From assembly GCA_030512295.1 (NCBI GenBank), contig JAULSR010000004.1, positions 992,001 through 1,056,000 on the forward strand: a stretch of 64,000 bases of DNA, given 5' to 3'. The position numbers and the translations under genes are program-made. Under the pieces are notes generated by a model that made no database searches, had not been told where the DNA came from, and saw nothing but the letters and a program-made list of their open reading frames with translations. The first letter of the stretch is position 1. Each line of letters begins with the position of its first letter. Of the stretch, positions 47,947 to 58,253 are shown one piece after another. The DNA comes from Bombardia bombarda (taxonomy: Eukaryota; Ascomycota; Sordariomycetes; Sordariales; Lasiosphaeriaceae).

Positions 47947-48927
47947 ACTATCGGTAGACGATGTCCTTGGTGTTATTGTTTGGCGGCTGAGCGACAATCG
48001 TTTATTGAGGAGCAGGGTTTGGTGCTGCGAGTGATAGAGGGGAAGAAAGTCGAGGGGAAGAAAGTCGAGGGGAAGAAAGTCGAGGGGAAGAAAGTCGAGG
48101 GGAAGAAAGTCGAGGGAAAACTCTGGGGTGGTTTGTCGATTACACTTCGGACTTGTGTGGGTCGAGATGGAAATTTGCTGAGCTTCTGACGCCGTGTGAT
48201 TCGAGATGACGCAGATTAAGTTGCTGCAATAAATCAATTAAGTCGAACTCAACTTCTGACATGTGATATTGACAATTTTAGGGTTATTTGATCCTCAAAA
48301 AGTGAGCAAGAAAAGAAGATGCAACGACGCTTTGTTTGCTTGGTAGTTTAGGAGGGGAAAGTTTTCAGTGTGACAGCGAAAGCGAACGCAAGCTTCGGAA
48401 CTCTCATGTCATGCCATGTTGATTTCAGCAGATGCGGAAAGAGTATACTATCGCAATTAAGACAAGGTTTAATAAAATTAGCCAGACGTGCCTTCAATTA
48501 TTTGAGCGACTTCTGGTTTTTTTTGAACATCGTACCTGCTTTTAAGTGATCCCGAAGACGCTCGGTTACCACGACGGCTACGTTTCCTTCCATTACCTAG
48601 AATATCTACTCATATGTGCGACATATTGTATTAAGGATATACGCCTTCAAAGTGACGATGTGATGACGACGACATTATCGGCTTGATGCTCAAATGGCGT
48701 CAGTGTAATTTTCACGCTTCTATTTCGAGCGCATCTATTCATGTTGTTACGTACCGTAAAATACAGCACAAAGATACACGGTAGCCGTTAGAAGCTCGGG
48801 TTGGCTCAATCTCACCATTCGATAGCTTCCATTGTTGATTGCTCCGCCAGAAATGACTCTGCCCTACGCTCTTCTTTGCCCTCTGTTATGTCTCACGTCT
48901 CACGTCTCAACCTAAACATAGAAACCA
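47947..48927. other. Intergenic, upstream of the caspase-like gene
   Basis: About 1 kb. Next to the gene it holds the leader with the minisatellite; a TTATTGCAG acceptor-like site lies near 48226 on the minus strand. Beyond that only AT-rich sequence is seen, and no gene. Confidence 0.5.
48039..48113 (-). repeat. 15-bp minisatellite, five perfect copies
   Basis: Unit GGGGAAGAAAGTCGA on +, five identical copies in a row. It lies 148-222 bp upstream of the caspase-like ATG. On the gene strand the frame reads FLPLD per unit and is in phase with the protein after splicing, but has no ATG. Confidence 0.95.
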
Positions 48928-51593
48928 TCACTCCGCCTCGCTCGCGTCACTGCTGTCCTCCTGCACAACAAGGATAGGAGGTGCCTTAGCCAGTCCGCCA
49001 CCATTTATGCTTGACGGACCATCATCATTGACGTTGGTCTGACCATCATCATCTTTGACCGGACCACCGTCAACCACCATATCGCCGATATCAACCGGCC
49101 CCTTTAACTCAGTGACAACTACCTTGACCTGAAGACGAAGAAAGTACCACTGTAGCCCATCTGCACGGGGCTCCCAGGCAACGTCCAAGGGTGTCCTTGC
49201 ACCGTCGTCATCAGCTGCATCTTGCGCAAACTGCTCGAGGACCTGTGGTTTGGCGTAGTACTTGTAGTAATGGTGGTCTTCGATCCGTGAGTTTCGAGGC
49301 TGCAAAAGGTCGATGAAAATCTTCTGGGCTGCTTCATTTGCGAGCGCCAATGTCGTGAAGGATCCGTGGTGCTGGTTCTCGGGGGGACTTAGAAGGTCCA
49401 AGGGGTTTCTTGAATGGCTGGGGAAACGCACTGTTGGGGCCTCGCTGACCTCCCTTCCTCCCCGAAGCGGTTCCTCCGCCTCTTGTCCTTCTTCCTCATC
49501 CCTGCAGTCCATAACAATAACCTGGCTTTTCTTACCAGCTTGCTCCACTACTTGCTCGCTATTGGGATAGATCCTCATCGACCAGACGTCATACCTCTGA
49601 CGTGTGTAGATACTCGCCGCCTGAGCATCCAGACATAGGCTCCCACCGGCCGCGCGAGCTCTGTCCGACGCCGTAGACAGGTCTGTTAATTCTTCAATCA
49701 CCCAGTAGTACTGGACGTCGCCGGAGTCAAACTCCAAGGATGAGTCAAAAAGACCCTTGTCGCTGGTATACTCCCAGGATTTCTTCGTCACCCCCTTTAT
49801 CCAACGGGAGTGCTGCTGCTGCGCATCCTTGTTGGCCTGTCTCTTTGACAAGTACGCAGTACAGCGTGTGGCCTTGTCCGCCTTGGTCTCTCCGGGCTCG
49901 GGTATGAACTTGGGCGTGCGGTATACGACCCATTGCTTGATTGGGGTTGTTTCTCCCAAGATTGAGCCAGCTGGGACTATCACTGCCGGGTTCTTGCGAG
50001 CTGGAGGAGGGCGAGGAGCCGGGGCGGATTTAGATGTCTTTTGTGGAGGTAGTAGGAAACCTTGTTGGAGGAGGGCGTCAATTCCTCGCAAAGGGCTTGC
50101 GGATGGCTTGGTAGTGACCGGTGTGCGGTGTCGATTTTGGTTAGCTTTGCGGCCAGGGGGACGACCCCTGGTGGGATCAGGAGGGATGAACGCTCCGCCC
50201 TCTCTTCCTCCTGTTGGCAGAGAACCGTTGATGATTCTAGTCTGGCGCTTCTCCTTCTGTTTTGATGCGAACATTCGAAATAGTTCATTTTCCTCCTCGG
50301 CGGTTACTGATGGGAGTGGTAGCGGCAGTGGCGGCTTCGCACCAACCGCAGTGTCAACGGCCCGGGGCTTATCCGGCAGCTCTGTCCTTTGTGATGTCTT
50401 TTCGGACGCTGTGAGATCGATAACAGGTTGGGTCTTTGCTGCTTTCAATCTCTGTTCGTTGACTGCAGCCAGTGCTTTTGGCGCACCAGCTGTGATCGGT
50501 GTGTACTTGATAGATTTGAAGATCTCTCGAGACACTTCGTCTCTCATACCATTTGATGATATATCTCGACTGCTATGTTTCACCAAACCTCTATCCAAGT
50601 CTCGAGATGTCTTTGACCCGTGCTTGGATCTATTGTTGTCAAATGCACGTATCGGAATACTGGGTTTGTTGGAGGCGATGGAGCTTGACCTCCTGTAGCT
50701 CCTGGATGACGACAGCTCGTCCTTGCTCCCGTCCGAGTGGTGGAGACGCCGACGACTCTTGTCCGTCTTGTGTCTCTTCGGTTCATGATCGTCAAAATTA
50801 CCAAGAGGTATTCTTCTCATAGCCTCAATACTCTCAGCGGTCAGAAATGGCCTCTTTCGTGCGTTCTCCCCTACTACGGGGACAGAAGTCTTGGGAGTCT
50901 CCAAGGTAGTTTTAGCTTCTGCTCGTCCGCCCGGGGTGACAGTGATGGTATCTGTTTTTCGTGGGAGATTTTGCGAGGGGGAGTCTTTGGGGGTGGCGGG
51001 ACTGGAGCGTTGGTGGCCACCAAATATCAACGGCCATTTCGTTGTATTTCCGAGGAGAATCTCCAGCGGCTTTCTCTCTATGATCTGGTTAAATCGTGCC
51101 ATTGCTGCAGGCTGTTGCTGTATTTGCCGGTCGTCTTTTATGGCTTGCAAACTTTTGCGAATTGCATTCGTAATATCATTGTCATCTGTGTCTGAAAGAT
51201 CACTGTCCATGTCTGGATGACTGTCGAAGACTTGACATAGATCAAGTTGGTCTGTGATAAAATGAGGTCACGTCAGTGTTGGGTTCCTTGTCTGTAGGCG
51301 TCGGAGTACGAACCGGACTCATTTGAGATTTTACCCCTACCGATTAACTCGGGACAGCCTTGAGCAATATCCGGTATCAATATCGATTGGGATTCAGATT
51401 CTGCCTGAGTTGAAGTGTTGTGTGAAGAAACCTCCAGCTCGGCAGGACTGTCGTCTCCGGTGTTTTTGCTGGAGATAGACATAGGTGTAGACGCCATGGC
51501 ACCAAGAAAGCTCCAACTTTGACTGAGCGCCAGATGTGTTGGGTTTTGACTCTGGTCGGACTGAGACCATGGCTCCTGGCCGGGCGAGGACAT
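48928..51593 (-). CDS. Orphan nuclear-type protein with ubiquitin-interacting motif
   Basis: Exons are 51314-51593 and 48928-51251 (62-nt intron with a GTTCGT donor, CTGAC branch and CACAG acceptor), giving 867 aa. If the first exon is ignored, an internal ATG at 51210 would give 760 aa; the junction is in phase, so the longer form is preferred. Near residues 120-140 the stretch DDNDITNAIRKSLQ fits the UIM pattern (acidic, hydrophobic, xxA, xxxS). Next come disordered, basic, Ser-rich parts with possible nuclear localisation signals (RKRP, PKRHKTDKSRRR). A more ordered region near 540-760 (WIKGVTKKSWEY, DVQYYWVIEELTDL, YDVWSMRIYP, YKYYAKPQVLEQF) matches no family I know. The tail is acidic. 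Tandem with the caspase-like gene. Confidence 0.75.
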
Positions 51594-53454
51594 CTTGGAA
51601 AGTTAGTCTATTGTGAATCTGATCCATCCAATACTTGTGGAGCTTGGGCACCGATCGGAGTGGACGTAGTATGTTCTCGACAAAGGAGAGTGACGATGTG
51701 GAGAGCCACTTATTGTGGTAAGTCTCTGTCTGACTTATAAATCGTTACTGGCAACCAAAATTGTGTAAAGGAAGAGAACGATGAAAGGAGTGGAGAGCGT
51801 TCACGCCGATTGCAGTGGAGGCATGGTGAATAGGATAGAAAATGAGTTGGGTGCAGACATGGCACTGGAGGGGTAGTGAACAATGAAGCTAATATCTTGA
51901 AATAAAATCGATCAAGATTGCTAACTTGAAGTAAAGATGAAGAAGAATGTTTGTAGAAGGCTGTGGGGTTTTCTTTCTGGTGGCTTTCGGAAAAGAAGCC
52001 ATGGAAAAAGATGAAGATATCCCGGTGAGGGCCAGAATCCTAAAGTGAAGTGGCCATCAAGGCGGTTTTACTTTCCACTACTCTCCATGCGGTAAGAACT
52101 AGAAGCAAGACGAGAAAACCAGAAGTAAAACCTCGAGATACCAACAGCTTGTGCGAGTGAATCAGGATGCCTTGTCCTAAAACATGAAAGAAATTCGGTC
52201 GAATACGAACATCAGAGATGAAAAGGGTCAAAATCCAGAAAGTCCGTGTCAATTACTCCATGTCAGTCGATCTACGATCCTCCAATCTAGATTGCAAACA
52301 GAGCAAGTTCAGTTGTCTGGTTATATTGAAAGGTGCAAACATTGGAGGAGAACGACAGAGGTTGAGGTCTCGACTCCATTTAGAAAAGTTATTATCAAGG
52401 GTTGAATATAGGTAAACCAATTACAATGATAAGCTTTCTGTCTTCTCGCTGTTTGCCTACTCCCTTTCAAGAGGACGCAATGGGTCAATGCTCGAAGTGG
52501 GCTTTGACACCGAACTAAGTGAGTGAGGTGAGGGCTCGAAAGGGGGGTCTTAACACCGACACAAACGAACGAGGTGAAGGTTCGAAAATGGGGCTTGACA
52601 CTGGTCCAGGTGAAGGTGGTGAAGGCGCGCTTTACTTCGATCGGCGGGTGTAATCGCATCGCGTAATTTGTAGTTCCACATTGCAGGCTTCCTAATGGGA
52701 CCACAGCTTAATAAAATTACTAGCATATGTTTCGTTTCTTGGGGTGAACAGGGCTAGCTAACTGTCATCCCAAATGCATGTCAACAACAACTTGTATAGT
52801 GTGGAAGGACAGAGTCGTAGATTAGGGGGAAGGTAAACATGCACGCCTCTGGCTGATTGAGAGCATGCGTGTATCAATATTCGGGGATGGCCTATCACCA
52901 CTGGGAATAGTTGTCTGCGGAATACTAATAAGACCATTTGTTTAGGTGGTCGAGTGGCTAGGCTCGACGATTCATGTTGCAGTCCATGCAGGTTTTCCGG
53001 CCATTGGATGGAGACGAAGAACTCTTGTTTTTCAACACCTGATTCGTGGGCCAGGACATGCAAGCCATGCTTAGCGTCCTTCTCCGCATTGTCTGGGCCA
53101 ACCGCGTCGCTGGAGAAAGCTGGACCAAGACGTCACTCGATCCAAAAGCGAAAACGGGACAAGGGCCACCCAGAGTCTTCCAAACGCAAGTATTTCTCCA
53201 AAGAGCCTCAACCACGGCCCCAGCGAAATCCCATCCATGATCAATGGGAAAGAAGCAGGCATTAAATAAGGCATATATATCACACGCTAGCTAGCACGAT
53301 AACACGGGTGCATTTGCATTAATCAAGTGCTTTTGTGTTTACCGTCTAAGGATCTTGCAGCGTTTTTTGCACAAGCGATACCGGAAAAAGCAACAAGCAG
53401 CAGCACCACCACCGGCAGCGGCAGCAGCAGCAAGCCACACGCACACAGTCAATC
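51594..53454. other. Intergenic, with a degenerate 45-bp tandem repeat
   Basis: 1.86 kb between divergent genes. It holds three degenerate repeat copies (52490-52625) and a CAG/CAC-rich leader just before the RMD gene. The frame at 52954-53265 has no ATG and no family features. Confidence 0.55.
52490..52625. repeat. Degenerate tandem repeat, three copies of about 45 bp
   Basis: Copies at 52490-52533, 52534-52580 and 52581-52625 share an opening CTCGAA/TTCGAA, a central CTTGACAC or CTTAACAC, and a closing GAGGTGAGG or GGTGAAGG. They differ by many substitutions and small indels. Confidence 0.75.
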
Positions 53455-53628
53455 ATGGCGACCAACCCTGCTGTCTCAGAAAGATCACCACTCCTCCCCA
53501 CGACAGCGCCCTCCTCTCCCGATGCCAATCGACCACCCAAGACAGTCAGAAATGTCACCTTCAATCCAAATCCCGTGACCAAGACCATTGAGCCCGAGCC
53601 TGGCTATCGACAATCGCGGATACTCCAA

Positions 53629-53660
<32 letters not shown>

Positions 53661-55306
53661 TCAGCAAACACAACAACACCAACCAACCAGCCCGATAGGA
53701 TCGTTACCGTCCAGTTCCTCTGCCATCAGTACTGGCGGCCTCGGCGGGGGGCCGCCCATGCTGGCCGCCCTCAACGGCAAGCTGCGGCGGCGAAACAGCC
53801 ACGGCGGCGTCATCGGCGGCGGCGGACTCCCGCTGGTCGCAGGAGGCCCCAAGATTGGCCCCCAGCGCAGCACCAAGAACGCCCAGAAGCTCAAGCTGTT
53901 GCCCAATCCCGAGCTCGAGGACGATGGCCCCGACGAGGAGAGCGGCCGCGACGTCTACTCGCAGTACACGCGCATCAAGGATCCGACCGCGCGCAGGGAC
54001 GCCGCCCGCCTCGGCAAGGCCGACCGCGACAGGCTTCCCAGGGTGACGGCCTACTGCACCGCCAACAAGTACCAGATGGAGGGCCTCATGCGCTTCCTCA
54101 AGGGGAGGGGAAAGGGCCGCGGCGCGAACCCGAAGCTCATCGACGAGTGCATATACACGCCGTATAGCTACAACGCAAAACAGGTCGAGCACTCGCGCCT
54201 CGAGAGCGCCATCGAGGTGCACTCTACCCCTGCGCCTGACTATGGCCGGCGGCATTCGTCCGGCGAGGCGCTGGGTGGAAGTGGGAGTGGAGGTGGCCAT
54301 GATGGTGCTTATCATCGGCAACATCTGATCGATCTGGGGGGTAATAATGGTGGTGGCTCCGAGCTCGATAACGGCTTCCCCCACGAGACGGCCAGCGAGA
54401 CGCTGGACCGGGAGACGGAGCAGGAGGGCCTGATCACGGAGGACATAACCGACTTTGACATCCACGTGCATACTCCCGAGGTATTTCTCTTCGATTATGG
54501 TGTCGTCGTGATATGGGGCATGTCTGCGGCACACGAGCAGCGCTTCCTGAAGGAGATGGCCAAGTTCGAGACAGAGAAGCTGGCGCCCGACGACGTCGAG
54601 GCCGAGTTCTTCAACTTTTACTACACGCACGAGTACCAGGCCCGGATATACAACGACTTCATCACATTACGGGACAAGAACAACTACATGACCAAGCTGG
54701 CCATCTCCCACGCGCTGGCGCAGAGTGTCAAGGTCAGTTGCTCACATCCCTCCCCTCTCCTCTCATACAGGTACATACTCACATGTGAACTTGTAGACAT
54801 CCCTCTTCGAAGAGCTGATCGCCTCGACAATCGACACGTGCAAAGACATCCCTACGCAGATCGCCCTGACCGGAAAGATTGCCCTCAGCCGGTCGCAGAT
54901 CAACATGCAAATCGGCGAGCTCTTCATCCTGCGCATCAACGTCCATCTCAACGGCTCCGTCCTCGATACCCCCGAGCTGTTCTGGGTTGAGCCCCAGCTC
55001 GAGCCCGTCTACCAGGCCGTCCGCAGCTATCTCGAGATGGACCAGCGCGTCGGCCTGCTGACCGAGAGGCTCGACGTCATCGCCGACCTGCTGGCCGTAC
55101 TCAAGGACCAATTGAGTCATGGGCATGGTGAGAAGCTGGAGTGGATTGGTGAGTTTTTACTCGTTTCATTTTTTCTTAAGAAAAGAAAAAGGAAAATAAC
55201 ACGAGGCTAACCGTGATATTTTTATATAGTTATTATTCTCATTGCCGCCGAGATTGTCGTGGCGCTCATCAATATCTTGGTTGATTTATATGCAGGCGTT
55301 GACTAA
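53455..55306 (+). CDS. RMD1/RMD8 family protein (DUF155), membrane-anchored
   Basis: Exons are 53455-54732, 54797-55148 and 55230-55306 (introns 64 and 81 nt), giving 568 aa. The DUF155 (RMND1/Sif2-Sif3/Mrx10) domain spans about residues 195-530: VTAYCTANKYQMEGLMRFLK, IDECIYTPY, then FDIHVHTPEVFLFDYGVVVIWGM, FYYTHEYQARIYNDFI and the C-terminal helices. A single transmembrane helix ends the protein (VIILIAAEIVVALINILVDLY) with only a short tail, as in yeast Rmd1/Rmd8. The N-terminus has an RSPLLP motif, a CAG-coded Gln run at residues 59-72, and a Gly/Ser loop interrupts the domain near 270-310. Yeast members are needed for meiotic division; which of the two this is cannot be told here. Converges on the HMG-box gene. 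Confidence 0.9.
53629..53684 (+). repeat. CAG tract coding poly-Gln in the RMD gene
   Basis: About 12 CAG/CAA codons near the N-terminus, followed by a looser Gln/His/Thr stretch. Disordered region of the protein. Confidence 0.88.
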
Positions 55307-56288
55307 ACGGAGTGTTTAAAAGTTAGAAGTCTGGAAAGAAGGCAAGCAGAGAGTATAGCTTCGCTGCATTTGATCGGACGGGGGATTGGTTGGTTAGATG
55401 GATGGGGGCGTCAAAAAACACACACAGGCGGCGGCGTCGCGTCTTGCATCATCATTATATGGGAGGTCTGCATAGGTACGCATATGCATTTACACACACA
55501 ATGTTTTTATTTCTCTGTTTGTTTTTCTTGCATTACTTTTGTGTGGTGCTCTCATTATGTGTATTAGTCACAAGCAGTTATTTTAGTTGGCGTGGCATAT
55601 TTCTGTTTCTGTCCTGTTCGTTTGGCGGTAATTGGGTTTTCTTTTCGTTTGCTTCGCGGAATGGACTGATAGAGAGGGGTGTCCTTTTTCTGGCCGACGG
55701 GTAGACACGCAGGCAGCTTGGGGTGTTTATTTTGCGTATATAAAACGTTGGTGGCCAAGGTGCTTATCCAGTCTAGCAGGAAAGGCTCATGCAATGATGT
55801 AGTATAGACAACAGGAGGACGGAGAGGACGGCTTCACAGCCAGATAGGTACTGAATAAATGGCGGCACACATATATCTACAGAAATGAACTTCAAAGTTT
55901 GTCTTTTAAATGGAGGAGGAAGTCAGAACGACATCTTTCACCGTAACTCAGCTGGAGCGACGAATATCAAATGACGGTAGTCGTTTGATGTCAGACAACG
56001 GCAAGTCGAAATTCGAAAAGAGGGAACAAGCAGAAATCGAACTTTTAACCCACGCTATAACATTTCCCCCAAATACCAAGACCCAGAACCCCCGAGAATC
56101 AAACAATAACAACAGTGGCATAAATACATATCAAGTCTTGCGGGATCCAAGATATTCTCTGAGGTGCTACCGACCAGGGTAGCGCATGTAACGCTGATTC
56201 AGGTAAGCCACGGTCCACGCAACCCAAAGTCAGCAAAGTAGGGGCTCACCTGGACGGTATTAGCCTCCTGAGCATTGCGGCTGGACTC
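55307..56288. other. Convergent spacer between the RMD gene and the HMG-box gene
   Basis: 0.98 kb of 3' ends. The + frame at 55910-56182 (90 codons, ATG start) has no recognisable features and ends inside the HMG-gene 3' region. Donor- and acceptor-like sites near 56200-56255 on the minus strand may mark a 3'-UTR intron. Confidence 0.5.
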
Positions 56289-57604
56289 CTACTCCTCGGG
56301 CTTCTCCCCCTGCGTCTCCGGATCCGTGTCGTAATTTCCCATCTCGACGTCCTCTTGCTGCTGTGGCTGCGGTGATTGCTCTGCCGTCTTGTCGTTGTTG
56401 TTAGCCGCCGCTGACGACGCGCGCCTCTCGGGCTGCTCGCTTGCCTCTGCCTCTGCTTCTGCCTCGGCCTCAGCCTCAGCCTCAGCCTCAGCCTCAGCCT
56501 CAGCCTCAGCAGAGCCATCGGCATCTTCGGCCTTTGCGGCCGCCTCCTCGCGGGAGGCGCGCTCCTTGTTCTTCTTCTCATCGTACGCCTCCTTCTCCCA
56601 TTGGTACTTTTCCATCTCCTGGGCCTCGCGGGCCTGGAACTCTTGGCGCTGGCTCTCGTCGAGGTCCTTCCAGCCGCGCGCGAGCTCCTCCTCCATGTTG
56701 ATGTCTCCATCGGCGTCTGCCTCGTCCTTGTTGCTCTTGTCCTCCTTCAGAGCGGCGCGCTTCTCTTCACAGTACAGGTCGAAGGCGTTGCCGGGCTTCT
56801 TGGGGCCGCCGCCGCCCTTATAGTGGTGAACGCCATTGGCCTGGCTATGGTGCTGGCGGTGCTGCTGCTGGCCCGAGAAGGCGTCGGAGCTGGGCGACTG
56901 GGTGGCGTTGGGGTTCTGGTTCATAAAGGCGGCGCCGCCGTTGCCGGAGCCGTTGCCGTTGCTGCCGCCGGGGCCGGGGGTGGTGTCGAGGGTGGCAAGC
57001 ATCGAGGGCTTGCGGTGGCCGCGCTTGATGCGCAGCGGCTTCTCTTTTGGCTGCGGAGTAGGTCCCGGCGTGTGAGGTGATCGGGCTTTATTTGTCAGGA
57101 AGACTTGTGTGTCACTTACCGTCGGCGGCGGGCTGGGGCTGCCTTCTGAGTCTTCCACGTTGGCGCTGGTCCGCTTGGAGAGCTGCTCGAGCAGGAAGGC
57201 CCGCTCGAGGCGCATCTTCTCGACCTGGCGCTTGAGGCGCGAGAGCCGCAGCCTCGCGGCATCGTTGGCCTCCTCGACCTCGCTCGTGCGCTGCTTAAGC
57301 TGGATGCACTTTCTGCGGTAGGCCTCCTCCACTGAAGGGGGCAGCGCGGGCGGGATTGCTGCAGCTGATGGGCCCGAAGAGACGCGGCGGACGCGATTAG
57401 CTAGGGCTGGCATTATAATAGAGACAGGTGATGGGGGAATTGAAGATGAAGGTGAAAAGATTCGAGAGAATGACGGGGTGCAGATGAGGGCAGATGATTG
57501 GAAAAGCTGTCGCGTGGCCTTTTCGCCAATTGCGATCACAAAGGAGGGCGAAGAAGGGCTGTCTGTCGACTATTGTTGAGAGAGCTGGACTTACCCGGCG
57601 CCAT
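56289..57604 (-). CDS. HMG-box protein, NHP10-like (INO80 complex type)
   Basis: Coiled coil plus HMG box is the layout of yeast Nhp10, a DNA-binding subunit of the INO80 remodeller. Preferred exons are 57595-57604 (10 nt), 57120-57406 and 56289-57050, giving 352 aa that starts MAPALANRVRRVSS. The alternative is one exon from the ATG at 57413 (MPALANR). The coiled coil is at about 20-95 (EEAYRRKCIQLKQR, LSRLKRQVEKMRLER). The HMG box is at about 185-260: GPKKPGNAFDLYCEEKRAAL, ELARGWKDLDESQRQEF, YDEKKNKE. A 69-nt intron (57051-57119) can also be read through, adding 23 residues. The C-terminus holds an (Ala-Glu) repeat and an acidic end, like other HMG proteins. Divergent from CCT8. Confidence 0.82.
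56441..56511 (-). repeat. GAGGCT hexanucleotide repeat coding (Glu-Ala) in the HMG-box gene
   Basis: About 12 hexamer units (GCCTCA on +) give an alternating Ala-Glu run. The last eight units are near identical, pointing to recent expansion. Confidence 0.9.
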
Positions 57605-58253
57605 GATCGATGACTACCTAAATGGCTGCTAATATGCGATGACGGGGCAAAATGTAAGTCGCGTTGCGCGGATGGATTGATGCAAATTCAGGAGTAAAAG
57701 GAGCAGATGTTGGAATTAATCGTATGAAGCTTGTCGTGGGGTAAGCGGTCGTAGCGAGTTGGAACAAACTTTCGAAGCTTTCTGGTTGTGGTTGTGGTGG
57801 TCATGGCCATCTTGGGAAGGCGTCAAGGGGTCTCGACGGGGAGGCCAATACGTTCACTAGAACCACAATAGCACAGTAGGCAGTATCCCGTAACTTTGTA
57901 GCGAGCCAGCCACGAGTCACAGTCGCAAATGACAGCAAGGCTGACGTTGGCCCACTTAACTGCCGACGAGCTGTGGCTCTAGCCAGCCAAGCTGGGGCAC
58001 AGACGCTCGCTGATTGGCAAGCATAGCAGGTGCTAGTGGCGCTGGCCAAGGCTGCCGTTTTGTTGACTTTTGGCAGGCACCTAACCGCCTGGGACCAGTA
58101 GTGCATGGTGGTGGACTTTTTTTTATGGATCTCCACACCGGGAAGAGGTTCCAGCCCAGTCAGTCCTGCCAGAAAGGAACGCCGCACCTGCACCACCACC
58201 GACGCACCACTATCTGACCGATTTGAAGCTGGATCTCGACAGAACCAGCAATC
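57605..58253. promoter_or_regulatory. Bidirectional promoter region of the HMG-box gene and CCT8
   Basis: 649 bp between divergent starts. No clear TATA box or other site could be assigned; minus-strand frames here have no family features. Confidence 0.5.

Noticed and set aside
47980..48189. Plus-strand frame with VEGKK repeats
   Set aside because: It begins at TTG, lies antisense to the caspase-like gene leader, and is only the translated minisatellite.
52954..53265. Plus-strand frame of 103 codons upstream of the RMD gene
   Set aside because: It has no ATG and no conserved features.
56030..56075. Minus-strand GTTCGATT resembling a tRNA T loop
   Set aside because: The flanking bases cannot form a five-base-pair stem and no D arm is found upstream.
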